Source: Fidelibacterota bacterium
Lineage (GTDB): Bacteria > Fidelibacterota > Marinisomatia > Marinisomatales > SCKK01
NCBI GenBank assembly: GCA_004124475.1
Contig: SCKK01000001.1
Location: forward strand, 124,001 to 188,000
Length of the DNA stretch: 64,000 nt
Direction: 5' to 3'
Below the pieces are notes generated by a model. That model worked only from the letters and a program-made list of their open reading frames with translations, made no database searches and had not been told where the DNA came from. The position numbers and the translations under genes were made by a program. This document shows positions 8,867-17,440 of this stretch, piece by piece; the first letter of the stretch is position 1, and every line of letters begins with the position of its first letter.

Positions 8867-11098
8867 ATGTTTGCCGATATCTCATTTCCCATCTCCAGCT
8901 ACAAGGTTTTCGTCTACCGTATTCCCGAGAAACTTGAACACACCGTTGAGGTAGGGGTGCGAGTCCGGGTGCCGTTTGGGAAGCAAACTGCCCAGGGCGT
9001 GGTGGTTTCCCTTTTCAAAAAAGCAAAATTCAAGGGGAAAATCCTGTCTATAAAATCGGTAGTGGATGAAACCCCTATATTCGATGCTACCCTCTGGAAG
9101 CTCTTGAACTGGGTAAGCGACTACTACCTTACCCCAATCGGGCAGGTGATGTCAACGGCGGTTCCGAAACAGATAAATTTGTCCTACAAACCCATGAAAC
9201 AGTTGATGGTTCAGGCAGGAACTATCTCACAAACTGATTTGGACAATCTTTCCGAAAAAGCACCAATTCAATTCAAGGTGATGCGGTTTTTGTTAGAAAG
9301 AGATGGAACAATTCCAGTAGCTCATTTGAACCGGATTGTAACAAATGCATCATCGATCTGTTATGCTCTTGAAAAAAAAGGATATGTTTCCATACAAAAG
9401 GTGCCAAGAATCCCTGATTTATCGAGCCTTTCACTTATCCCCCGACCCAAGGAAGTAAAATTCACGAAAGAGCAGCAAGGAGTCATTGCCCGGTTGTCAG
9501 ATTCCATGAATGTAAAGAGGTTCCAATCATTTCTCCTACATGGTGTGACGGGAAGTGGTAAAACGGAAATTTATTTACAACTTGCAAAAATGGCGGAATC
9601 AAAAGGACGAGCTTCAATTATCCTGCTGCCGGAGATATCGTTGACGCCACAGATTGCAGGGAGGTTTCAGGCAGAATTCGGTGACAGGATAGCTATCTGG
9701 CACAGTCAAATGTCACCGGCAGAGCGGGCATGGACGTGGCGACAAATCAGTTCCGGTGCCTATTCGGTAATAGTGGGAGCAAGAAGTGCCATCTTTTCAC
9801 CTCTCAAGAATGTAGGTCTCATTATTGTTGATGAGGAGCAGGAAAGCAGTTATAAACAAGAAAGTCCCGCCCCTCGATACCACGCACGGAATGTTGCCCT
9901 CATGCGGGGGAAATTGAGTGGCGCTTTAACCGTTCTCTCCAGCGCAACACCGAGTATGGAATCCTACTACAATCATGTGGTTGGAAAGATCTATTATCTG
10001 AGGTTGAAAAGACGATTCGGAGGAGCAAAATATCCACAGGTTCATATGGTGGACATGATCGAGGAACGGAAAAAAACAGAAGATTACAAAACACCTTTCT
10101 CTCGCTTGTTGAAGGATAAAATTGTGGATCGTCTAAAAAAGGGGGAACAGGTGATTCTTTTACAGAACCGGCGGGGTTTTTCTCCCATTGTGTCGTGCAG
10201 AGATTGTGGGTATGTGGAAATGTGCCGGAATTGCCAGATATCGTTAACCTATCATAAAGTAGGAAATATTCTCAGGTGCCATTACTGTAATTTTGAAAAA
10301 CCGACATCCATAAGCTGTCGTGAATGTCAGGGATCCCGGTTGATGTTAGGTGGTATCGGGACACAAAAAGTGGAAGAAGCCTTGGTGGAATATTTCCCCC
10401 AAATGCGTCTGGTGAGAATGGACTTTGATACAACCAGGAAAAAGGGGGCCTACGTACATATCCTGAGAGATTTTGGCAATGGAGTTTTTGATGTGTTATT
10501 AGGAACACAGATGATAGCCAAGGGTCTCGATTTTGAAAATGTGACTCTGGTGGGTATTATCAATGCGGATGTCGGTCTTTTTTTACCGGATTTCAGAGCG
10601 GGAGAACGAACCTTTCAACTTATTTATCAGGTGGCTGGTCGTTCGGGGAGAGGAGAAAAACCCGGGGAGGTGGTTATCCAGACAAATAATTCTGACAGCC
10701 CAGTCATCAAAACTGCTGCCCGCCTCGATCTGAAAAAATATTACAATATCTGTCTCAGCGAACGGCGGGAACTTGACTATGCTCCATTTAGTTGGATGGC
10801 AAGAGTGGAATTCTCCGGAAAAGATAAAGGAAATGTAAGGCAGGTTGCCAATGAGTTCACAAAAAGTCTGCAAAATACACCGAAGTCATTGCAAGTACTT
10901 GGACCTGCACCCTGTCCATTTGAAAAGATACGTGGAAACTATCGCTTTCAGATTATCTTTAAATCTCCCAAAGAAAAAGATAGGAACGGCACCACACTTC
11001 ATAATTTCCTAAAGAAAAACCTGTTAAATTCTTCACGGATGAAGAGACGAAAAGGAGTAAACTTACATGTGGATGTGGATCCCATATCATTGCTTTAA
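8867..11098 (+). CDS. priA: Primosomal protein N' (replication restart helicase PriA)
   Basis: PriA recognises stalled replication forks and reloads the replisome. The 743 residues carry the N-terminal DNA-binding domain (ADISFPISSYKVFVYRIPE), Walker A HGVTGSGKTE near residue 230, DEEQ box VDEEQESSYKQ, and SATPS. A zinc-binding module of four paired cysteines follows (CRDC, CRNC, CHYC, CREC, about residues 443-490). The C-terminal helicase motifs are GTQMIAKGLDF and VAGRSGRG. The last 32 bases overlap the start chosen for the following outer-membrane protein gene. Confidence 0.95.
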   Translation: MFADISFPISSYKVFVYRIPEKLEHTVEVGVRVRVPFGKQTAQGVVVSLFKKAKFKGKILSIKSVVDETPIFDATLWKLLNWVSDYYLTPIGQVMSTAVPKQINLSYKPMKQLMVQAGTISQTDLDNLSEKAPIQFKVMRFLLERDGTIPVAHLNRIVTNASSICYALEKKGYVSIQKVPRIPDLSSLSLIPRPKEVKFTKEQQGVIARLSDSMNVKRFQSFLLHGVTGSGKTEIYLQLAKMAESKGRASIILLPEISLTPQIAGRFQAEFGDRIAIWHSQMSPAERAWTWRQISSGAYSVIVGARSAIFSPLKNVGLIIVDEEQESSYKQESPAPRYHARNVALMRGKLSGALTVLSSATPSMESYYNHVVGKIYYLRLKRRFGGAKYPQVHMVDMIEERKKTEDYKTPFSRLLKDKIVDRLKKGEQVILLQNRRGFSPIVSCRDCGYVEMCRNCQISLTYHKVGNILRCHYCNFEKPTSISCRECQGSRLMLGGIGTQKVEEALVEYFPQMRLVRMDFDTTRKKGAYVHILRDFGNGVFDVLLGTQMIAKGLDFENVTLVGIINADVGLFLPDFRAGERTFQLIYQVAGRSGRGEKPGEVVIQTNNSDSPVIKTAARLDLKKYYNICLSERRELDYAPFSWMARVEFSGKDKGNVRQVANEFTKSLQNTPKSLQVLGPAPCPFEKIRGNYRFQIIFKSPKEKDRNGTTLHNFLKKNLLNSSRMKRRKGVNLHVDVDPISLL

Positions 11099-12005
11099 TT
11101 TAGGACCAAAACAGATAATTTTCGCCATTCTCTTAGCAAATGCTGTGTACGCTCAGAGAAGTTATGGTTCTTTGGAGATTGCTTATCATATCCGAACATT
11201 GAGTATGTCGGGAACAGGTGTAGCGGATGGACGCGGAATGGATATTACCGCAATGAATCCGGCGCTACTGCAGAGCAATCCACAAACACTGCTGTTATCT
11301 GTCATCCGATATCCCGCAGACATCCAATCGGAAGTGGTTGAATGGCGTCTACCTGTGGGAAACAGATTGGGGGCAGTCTCCCTGAGGCATGTAGGGTTTG
11401 GCACCTTTGACAGAAGAAGCATAGATAACGTGAAAACAGGGCAGTTTGGCGCGGGTGATACATGGATCAGTGTTTCAATAGCACAGGCGATTTTCCCCTC
11501 CGTTGATGTGGGACTTACCATGGGTGTGTTCTATAGTCAGGTGGATAATGTAAGTGCCACACTGGGACTAATTACGGCAGGAACAATTTTAAAGATGGAC
11601 ACATTTGGAGCCAAACTTGGTTTGAGTGTTAAAAATATGGGAATTACACTTAGCTCATATACAGAGTATAATGAACCTATCCCTGCCACCATAAATATTG
11701 GAGTGTTAAAATCCCTGGTTCATCTGCCATTGGATTTATCAGTAGAAGGCACGTGGTGGAGGGGTATGGAAAATGGAATTGTTCGCCTTGGAGGAGAATT
11801 TTCACTTCCTTATAATTTCACCCTTCGCTGGGGGACCTCAAGCCGAAGATTTGACCTAGGGACTAATATTCTTTGGGAAACTTATCTTGCGGGGACCTCT
11901 TTCGGATTTGGTTATGCCGCAGATAATCTCACGGTAGATCTTGGTTTGGGTTACAACGGAGCCGGTGGGACAATCATTGGTATTGGATTTTCTACAATAT
12001 TGTAA
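11067..12005 (+). CDS. PorV/PorQ-like outer-membrane beta-barrel protein
   Basis: The protein has a signal peptide ending at NAVYAQ and a mature N-terminus typical of the PorV/PorQ/UPF0164 group of FadL-like barrels: RTLSMSGTGVADGRGMDITAMNPALL. Alternating amphipathic strands follow, and the protein ends in hydrophobic residues as barrels do. In Bacteroidota-type organisms such proteins act with type IX secretion or as outer-membrane shuttles, but no other secretion gene is visible here. The exact role is therefore open. The start at 11067 overlaps priA by 32 bases; a later start would cut into the signal peptide. Confidence 0.7.
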   Translation: MWMWIPYHCFNLGPKQIIFAILLANAVYAQRSYGSLEIAYHIRTLSMSGTGVADGRGMDITAMNPALLQSNPQTLLLSVIRYPADIQSEVVEWRLPVGNRLGAVSLRHVGFGTFDRRSIDNVKTGQFGAGDTWISVSIAQAIFPSVDVGLTMGVFYSQVDNVSATLGLITAGTILKMDTFGAKLGLSVKNMGITLSSYTEYNEPIPATINIGVLKSLVHLPLDLSVEGTWWRGMENGIVRLGGEFSLPYNFTLRWGTSSRRFDLGTNILWETYLAGTSFGFGYAADNLTVDLGLGYNGAGGTIIGIGFSTIL

Positions 12006-12266
12006 ATTTCTCACCTTTGTAATCCAAGTTGTGGTTATGTTACTGTATCGCCTGCCCGCCCTCCGGCAGACGGGCCGTCAAGCAGGCCTGTCTGTCGACA
12101 GGCAGGGAATTTCTCAATCCCGACGCGTCGGGACGAAGGTTACAATAGACTCCCTTGGAGACTCCCGAAGCTTCCGGACTTAGCCTTTTTAAGAAATTCG
12201 CTCCATAGGAACTCCTCTGGGACGTAGCTATGTTCTTAAACTAGAAAAGAAGAAAGCAGTGATATT
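12006..12266. repeat. GC-rich palindromic intergenic repeats
   Basis: No gene is seen. The stretch is packed with inverted repeats: CCTGCCCGCC/GGCAGACGGG-type and CTGTCTGTCGACAGGCAG around 12048-12113, then the 16-bp palindrome TCCCGACGCGTCGGGA at 12118-12133. The 36 bases at 12117-12152 recur with two mismatches at 35521-35556. Similar elements recur at 21866, 27541, 29655, 41356, 45330 and 50612. Confidence 0.7.
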
Positions 12267-13211
12267 ATGAAATATCGTCAATTAGGAAATTCAGGGCTTC
12301 AGGTTTCTGAGATTAGTTTGGGGGGTTGGCTAACGTTGGGAGGTCATGTTGATGAACCACTCTCAATTCGCCTCATCGAGCATGCTTTTTATTGCGGAGT
12401 TAATGTGTTTGATATGGCAGATGTTTATTCCGGAGGGCAATCTGAGGTCATGCTTGGGAAAGCATTAAAAAATCTTCCAAGGGATCAAGTTATTGTTGCC
12501 ACTAAGGTCATGGGGCGAATGCATGATGGTCCATTTGGGGCAGGATTATCCAAAAAACATATTCTTCAGGCATGTGACGCCAGCTTAAAAAGATTGGGTA
12601 CCCATTACATCGATCTTTATCAATTTCACGCACCGGATAAACAGGTTCCTTTAGAGGAAAGTTTGGAAGCGCTCGATATCCTCGTAAGACAGGGAAAGGT
12701 GTTGTATGTGGGTTGTTCTAACTTTAGTCCTGCTGAAATCCAAGAAGGACTCGATATTTCTAACCGGTGTCATTATCCAAAGTTTATCTCCAATCAACCC
12801 TGTTACAACATGTTGGAAAGGGATGCGGAAAGAGAGCTCTTCCCTCTCTGCAGGGAATCGGGTATTGGGAATATTGTCTATTCTCCCCTGGCTCATGGTG
12901 TTTTAACAGGTAAATATAAAAAAGGACAACGTCCTCCTTCCGGGAGTCGGAGTGATAAACCAGAGGGCCAATTTATGTCCCGGTATCTCACGGAAGAAAA
13001 TCTGGAGAAGGTAGACAAAGCTAAAAAAATAGCAGATGAACTGGAGACCTCACTGGCAAAACTATCCCTGGCTTGGGTTCTGAGGAAGGAAGAGGTTTCT
13101 TCTGCCATTATTGGCGCCACCTCAATCGATCAATTAGATGAGAATCTGAAAGCGCCGGAAGTGGAGCTGACAGAAGAAATCATTGAATGTCTGGAAGAAA
13201 TTTTTGTGTAG
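12267..13211 (+). CDS. Aldo/keto reductase (Kv-beta-like)
   Basis: A cytoplasmic NADPH-dependent oxidoreductase of the aldo/keto reductase superfamily, 314 residues, TIM-barrel fold. The catalytic tetrad is recognisable: Asp in NVFDMADVY, Tyr in the same segment, Lys in VATKVM and His in YQFHAPD. The GKVLYVGCSNF motif and the C-terminal NADPH-binding region (AIIGATSIDQLDENLKA) place it near voltage-gated K+ channel beta subunit-like reductases. The substrate is not predictable. It ends at a TAG eight bases before the direct repeat that bounds the AbiJ-like insertion. Confidence 0.88.
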   Translation: MKYRQLGNSGLQVSEISLGGWLTLGGHVDEPLSIRLIEHAFYCGVNVFDMADVYSGGQSEVMLGKALKNLPRDQVIVATKVMGRMHDGPFGAGLSKKHILQACDASLKRLGTHYIDLYQFHAPDKQVPLEESLEALDILVRQGKVLYVGCSNFSPAEIQEGLDISNRCHYPKFISNQPCYNMLERDAERELFPLCRESGIGNIVYSPLAHGVLTGKYKKGQRPPSGSRSDKPEGQFMSRYLTEENLEKVDKAKKIADELETSLAKLSLAWVLRKEEVSSAIIGATSIDQLDENLKAPEVELTEEIIECLEEIFV

Positions 13212-13218
13212 TACTGGC

Positions 13219-13235
13219 CTTTTATTCTATCGAGA
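13219..13235 (+). repeat. 17-bp direct repeat, left copy
   Basis: CTTTTATTCTATCGAGA occurs here and again at 14422-14438. Upstream of each copy is a GTAGTAC sequence, separated by five extra bases in the left copy. The two copies bracket the AbiJ-like cassette. Confidence 0.75.
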
Positions 13236-13248
13236 CATATGGGGGATC

Positions 13249-13285
13249 AAATTTAATGGGACTTTCGCAAATTAAATGAGACTTT
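13249..13285 (+). repeat. Two imperfect 17-bp tandem repeats, 20-bp period
   Basis: AAATTTAATGGGACTTT (13249-13265) and AAATTAAATGAGACTTT (13269-13285) lie just inside the left direct repeat. Spaced terminal repeats of this kind resemble transposase-binding ends of insertion sequences such as the IS21 family, but no transposase is present, so this would only be a remnant. Confidence 0.5.
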
Positions 13286-13290
13286 ACTAT

Positions 13291-14166
13291 TCAGATGATA
13301 ACCTCTGAAGTCGTTGATTCTTCGATATTGTTATTTTGAGAGTTTTTACTTGTGTCATTTTTTATCTTAAGGTAGTTAATAAAAGCAGAACATATGACCA
13401 ACATAAATTTGGCATCATTATAATCTAAATTTGATTCTTCGAGAAGAGCGTGGCGAATTCCATCTGCATCGCTTGTGTAACCATATAATTTTTTAAAAGC
13501 CCCTTCCAATGCTGGATGTAATTTATTCTTTTCTTTGATTATTTTTAAAGCATCTAAAAAATTTCTTTTTCCTGTATAAGTCTTACATATTGATTCAACT
13601 GCGCTGATTGATTCTTTGATTGAATTTCTATAATCTGGACTTTCTCTATCTGCAAGTAATTCTAATGCAGTATTTATATGTTGACTATAAACTTCCCCGT
13701 CTTCTAAAGCATTTTCAACAGCTTCAATTTCCTCATCTGAAGTGATCTTAACAATGGTCATTCCAACAAATCTATATGCCGATTGTTCTCTTTCTAATAT
13801 TATATTACATTCATTTATATAATCGTTTCTCTGTTCTATAACAGTCTCTATTTCTGCTATATAATCTATGAAATCATAAACTTTATTCCATTCACAGTTA
13901 AAAAAATGTCTATAGATATCAGCACGTATAGCGTACCATGTTTCACCCATTTCATCTAATGGCCTTTCCAAAAGTCTCTCCCATATTCTTACCATAAATT
14001 CCTTTAGATAAGGTGGAATACGATGGTAAGCTGTATTGGGTTGATGAACCCAATACTTTCGTGATACTGTGTTCCATAATGCTGTTCTAAGTTTATCATC
14101 TACTGAATCAATTTGTATTGTATCCTTGACTGTATTAAGATTTTCTCTTTCTGAAAATAGTTTCAT
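13291..14166 (-). CDS. AbiJ-like abortive-infection protein (AbiJ N-terminal plus HEPN-like C-terminal domain)
   Basis: The 291-residue protein begins MKLFSERENLN and continues with IQIDSVDDKLRTALWN. That pattern matches the N-terminal domain of AbiJ-type phage-exclusion proteins. The C-terminal ~110 residues (from SIKESISAVESICK through LHPALEGAFKKLYGYTSD to DGIRHALLEE) resemble the HEPN-like AbiJ C-terminus, a fold often acting as an RNase in defence. Activity is inferred from family only. The gene is AT-rich compared with its neighbours, runs opposite to them, and sits inside a segment bounded by 17-bp direct repeats. A small membrane peptide gene with a strong ribosome-binding site lies 19 bases upstream. 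Confidence 0.65.
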   Translation of the reverse strand: MKLFSERENLNTVKDTIQIDSVDDKLRTALWNTVSRKYWVHQPNTAYHRIPPYLKEFMVRIWERLLERPLDEMGETWYAIRADIYRHFFNCEWNKVYDFIDYIAEIETVIEQRNDYINECNIILEREQSAYRFVGMTIVKITSDEEIEAVENALEDGEVYSQHINTALELLADRESPDYRNSIKESISAVESICKTYTGKRNFLDALKIIKEKNKLHPALEGAFKKLYGYTSDADGIRHALLEESNLDYNDAKFMLVICSAFINYLKIKNDTSKNSQNNNIEESTTSEVII

Positions 14167-14185
14167 TTGATATTGAGTTTCCGTT

Positions 14186-14281
14186 TTAATTAAGTAATAA
14201 TATCCAGAATATACTATTCATCACATTGCAAATGCTAAATACAATTCCCGCTATAATAACGGCATCAAGTAAATAGTTCAT
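14186..14281 (-). CDS. 31-residue single-span membrane peptide
   Basis: A short frame starting MNYLLDAVIIAGIVFSI and ending WILLLN, with one continuous hydrophobic stretch, so probably a single membrane span. Support for real translation comes from AAGGAGAGG seven bases upstream of the ATG and from tight spacing (19 bases) to the AbiJ-like gene downstream. No family is recognised. It could be a toxin-like peptide, a membrane partner of the AbiJ protein, or a leader whose translation couples to abiJ. Confidence 0.5.
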   Translation of the reverse strand: MNYLLDAVIIAGIVFSICNVMNSIFWILLLN

Positions 14282-14298
14282 TTCCCTCTCCTTCTTAT

Positions 14299-14424
14299 TT
14301 ATTCAAATAATAAATCTATGTATTCACTATAATCGGGTGCATCATTAACCTTTAAGTATATAGTTATTGTTCCATTATCCCAATCGAGAAAAAGAGAATC
14401 CTCATTATCTGAAAAGTAGTACTT
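14299..14424 (-). pseudogene. 3' end of a truncated gene at the cassette edge
   Basis: An open frame of 41 codons without a start codon, ending in TAA, encodes an acidic segment containing FLDWDNGTITIYLKVND. It is cut by an in-frame stop inside the right-hand direct repeat (14422-14438). It looks like the tail of a gene that once preceded the small peptide and AbiJ genes in their donor location. The family is not recognised. Confidence 0.45.
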
Positions 14425-14438
14425 TTATTCTATCGAGA
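14422..14438 (+). repeat. 17-bp direct repeat, right copy
   Basis: Exact second copy of the repeat at 13219-13235. It marks the outer edge of the inserted segment, 75 bases before the tetR-like start codon. Confidence 0.75.
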
Positions 14439-14483
14439 TACTCTAAAATATTCCTTGATCTGCTTTGATTTTTGTGTTAAATT

Positions 14484-14511
14484 GGAAACGAAATAAACGA
14501 TAATCGTTTCC
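14484..14511. promoter_or_regulatory. TetR-type operator palindrome
   Basis: GGAAACGA (14484-14491) and TCGTTTCC (14504-14511) form an outer inverted repeat. Inside it AAACGATAATCGTTT (14495-14509) is a perfect 15-bp palindrome. It abuts the tetR start codon at 14513, as expected for autoregulation, and leaves no room for a normal ribosome-binding site. Confidence 0.75.
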
Positions 14512-14512
14512 T

Positions 14513-15121
14513 ATGATCCAAGAAAGTTCAGCAAAAAAAGATCAGATATTAGAACAAAGCTTCGATTCCATTACCCAGGATGGTGTTCGCTCGTTCACGG
14601 TAGAAACCCTTTCACAAAAACTGGGGATGAGTAAAAAAACTATCTATAAGTTTTTTCCCACAAAAGAGATACTTATTGAAAAAAGTGTTGATTTTTTTAC
14701 TGGACTTATTGAACGAAAGTTCAAAAAGATGATAGCTGAGGAACCTAACCCAGCTAAGCAGTTTGTGAGTGTAATGCAGTTTATCATTGGGCAGGTTAGT
14801 CGAGTCCCAATGGACAGAGTTGCTGAATTGAAGAGTCGTTATCCTAAGGTTTGGAAAAAAGTAGAGGATTTTCGGTTAGCCCGCAGAGACGATTTTTATA
14901 CCATTCTCTCTGAAGCTCAAAGGCAAGGGTATGTTCGGGAGGATATTGATGTAAAAGTGGTAGCCACTCTTCATATGAATATTGTCAATTCTACTTTCCA
15001 ACCGGAATTTTTTATAAATAATAACTTAGCCCCAGCTGAAACCATCAAGATATATTTTAAGATGATAACCAGTGGACTATTTACGGAACAAGGTATGCCG
15101 TATATCAGACACATTAAATAA
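14513..15121 (+). CDS. TetR/AcrR family transcriptional regulator
   Basis: The 202 residues start with the canonical N-terminal helix-turn-helix: KKDQILEQSFDSITQDGVRS, then VETLSQKLGMSKKTIYKFFPTKEIL. A helical ligand-binding and dimerisation domain follows. It probably represses itself and the downstream RND and lipid-carrier genes through the palindrome directly upstream. The ATG follows the palindrome by one base without a Shine-Dalgarno sequence, so the mRNA may be leaderless. The RND gene starts 15 bases after its stop, indicating an operon. Confidence 0.88.
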   Translation: MIQESSAKKDQILEQSFDSITQDGVRSFTVETLSQKLGMSKKTIYKFFPTKEILIEKSVDFFTGLIERKFKKMIAEEPNPAKQFVSVMQFIIGQVSRVPMDRVAELKSRYPKVWKKVEDFRLARRDDFYTILSEAQRQGYVREDIDVKVVATLHMNIVNSTFQPEFFINNNLAPAETIKIYFKMITSGLFTEQGMPYIRHIK

Positions 15122-15136
15122 GGAGAACTTAGGAGT

Positions 15137-17428
15137 ATGAATTTTGCTATTAAAGATTGGTTTATCAATCAAGCCCTTGATCATCCAAAACGTACGATTC
15201 TTATTAGTATTCTCTTGACGGCATTCATCGGTTCAGGTGTACGCTGGGTAGTAATAGATGACGATATACTGAAGATGCTTCCTGAAGATATCCCCTCCCG
15301 CGTACTCTGGGATGAGGTGCAGGATGAGTTTGGGTCTATCGACATAATGTTTGTCACCTTTGGAAAGCAAGGACAGTATGCTGTTAATGGAGAGATTCTT
15401 GCCGCAGTTTGGGATGTATCTTACGCACTGGAGGAGCTTCCTGAAGTTGATGAAGTCATTTCCATTGCCACCCTGAACCGGATGGATAGCGATAACGGCA
15501 TGATGTTAATTAGTGATCTACAGGCAGCTCGCGATTTAACTAATTATGATGTTCAGGATATTGCCAGTTACCTGGATCGCAATCCGGATATTAAAACCCG
15601 TGTTATCAGTCGTACCGGGGAGTTCACCAATATTGTGGTTCGTCCATTTACCAACGGTGACAATAAGCAACTGGCAAATAAAGTTATTACCGTAGTGGAA
15701 AAATACTTAGCCGGATTTGAAGTCCACTATGGTGGACAACCCTACATTATGGGCAAGATCCCGGAAATGATACGGGACGATGTGCCGATACTTATGATGG
15801 CTGGGTTGATTATAATGATATTAATTTTATTGGCAAATCTAAGGAGTATTCCGGCCGTTGGAATGGTGATATCGGTAATCCTTTTCTCCGCCATCGGTAT
15901 GATGGGTTTTATGGGTTGGGTTGTTCGTTTGACGGGATCGGATCGGTTCTTTTTTACTTTGGCGAATGTATCGATGCCAATTATTTTGCTTACGATTGCT
16001 AATTCGGATGGCGTACATATCCTTACTAAATTTTTCCGTGAAATGCGAAATAGGAAGGATGCAAGAAAATCCATTCGTACTACGATGAACGCTCTTATGT
16101 TACCGATTTTTTTAACCTCGCTGACCACAGCAGCAGCCTTTTCTATGCTCTTAACCGCTCCTATCAAACCCCTGACTGGCTATGGAGTTACTATCTCCTT
16201 TGGAATCGCCTGGGCGTGGTTTCTATCGTCCACTTATCTTCCGGCAATTATTTCTCTGAAAAAATGGAAGATGGATTCTAAAGCAGTAACCCATGCCAGT
16301 TTTCTGGAAAGAGTGATTCATCGGTTTGGCAAGCAAATTCTTCGTCATCCGAAACGTGTTCTTGTCACCGGACTTGTTATTGTTCTCATTGGCGTTATTG
16401 GAATCTTTATGGTGGAGGTAGAGGTCAATTTCGTGGCTTTCTTTAAGCCCGGCAATCCTATCCGCGAAAGCATTGAATTTATTGACCGTGAAATGACAGG
16501 TACTATGAATATGGTCGTGCGGACAAAGGGTGACATGAAAAATCCTGAGACACTCAACAATATGCTGGCGATTCAAGAGTATATGGAACAAGACTCAGAA
16601 GTCACCACTACAATTTCTATTGCCGATATTGTTAAGCAGATGCACCGGGTGGTGATGGACGATGACCCTGCCTATGAAGTGATTCCCGATTCCGTTGGTA
16701 AAGTTAACAATCTGTTTACGCTCTATTCTATGTCTGGTGATCCGGATGATTTCAGCTCGCTGGTGGATTATGAATACAGGACTGGGATAATCACCACCAT
16801 GATGAGAACTGTTTCTACTAATAGGATTGCTGATTTTGTACGAGGTATAGAACTATTTATCGATGAGAATATTGAAGCAGATCTGAACACGGATATTACT
16901 GGTTTACTGGTGATTATGCGAGATTTTGCACATTTGATGATTCAATCATCATTTACAAGTATGGGAGCATCACTTTTCATTATTTTTGTTATTACCTGGA
17001 TTTTTTATAAATCTGGAAGATGGGGTATTTTGTCTATTATTCCTCTAACAGCTGCGATTATTCTCAATTTTGGTTTAATGGGTTTTTTTGGCGTTGATCT
17101 GAGCCACGTAACGGCAATTCTATCTTCCCTTATTATTGGCGTGGGAGTGGATTTCGCCATCCATTATATTGCCCAGTTCCGGAACTTTTCAAGGAATGGC
17201 GTAAGTAAAGAAAGTATCAGTCGAGAAGTTGTGGATGATGTTGGTTATCCCATATTGTTGGATGCAGGATCCAATATGGCTTTTGGAGCGCTCATTTTCT
17301 CAACGTTTCTTCCTCTCCAATATATTGGTGGCTTAATGGTCTTTGCTATGGTTTCCTGCTCGATTGGGACGTTGACTCTTCTGGCATCCATGATGGAAAT
17401 ATTCAAAAATAATTTGTACAAAACTTAA
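15137..17428 (+). CDS. RND/MMPL-family transporter
   Basis: A 763-residue inner-membrane protein with the RND internal duplication. Each half has one transmembrane helix, a large extracytoplasmic loop (from ~45 and from ~425), then a bundle of hydrophobic helices. The charged motif in the fourth helix of the second bundle is GVGVDFAIHYIAQF, and the first half has NSDGVHILTKF at the equivalent place. It resembles the MMPL/Patched-type exporters that move lipids or hopanoids. It lies in an operon with a TetR regulator and a LolA-like carrier. The substrate is unknown but probably lipidic. Confidence 0.85.
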   Translation: MNFAIKDWFINQALDHPKRTILISILLTAFIGSGVRWVVIDDDILKMLPEDIPSRVLWDEVQDEFGSIDIMFVTFGKQGQYAVNGEILAAVWDVSYALEELPEVDEVISIATLNRMDSDNGMMLISDLQAARDLTNYDVQDIASYLDRNPDIKTRVISRTGEFTNIVVRPFTNGDNKQLANKVITVVEKYLAGFEVHYGGQPYIMGKIPEMIRDDVPILMMAGLIIMILILLANLRSIPAVGMVISVILFSAIGMMGFMGWVVRLTGSDRFFFTLANVSMPIILLTIANSDGVHILTKFFREMRNRKDARKSIRTTMNALMLPIFLTSLTTAAAFSMLLTAPIKPLTGYGVTISFGIAWAWFLSSTYLPAIISLKKWKMDSKAVTHASFLERVIHRFGKQILRHPKRVLVTGLVIVLIGVIGIFMVEVEVNFVAFFKPGNPIRESIEFIDREMTGTMNMVVRTKGDMKNPETLNNMLAIQEYMEQDSEVTTTISIADIVKQMHRVVMDDDPAYEVIPDSVGKVNNLFTLYSMSGDPDDFSSLVDYEYRTGIITTMMRTVSTNRIADFVRGIELFIDENIEADLNTDITGLLVIMRDFAHLMIQSSFTSMGASLFIIFVITWIFYKSGRWGILSIIPLTAAIILNFGLMGFFGVDLSHVTAILSSLIIGVGVDFAIHYIAQFRNFSRNGVSKESISREVVDDVGYPILLDAGSNMAFGALIFSTFLPLQYIGGLMVFAMVSCSIGTLTLLASMMEIFKNNLYKT

Positions 17429-17440
17429 ACCGGAGAAAGT

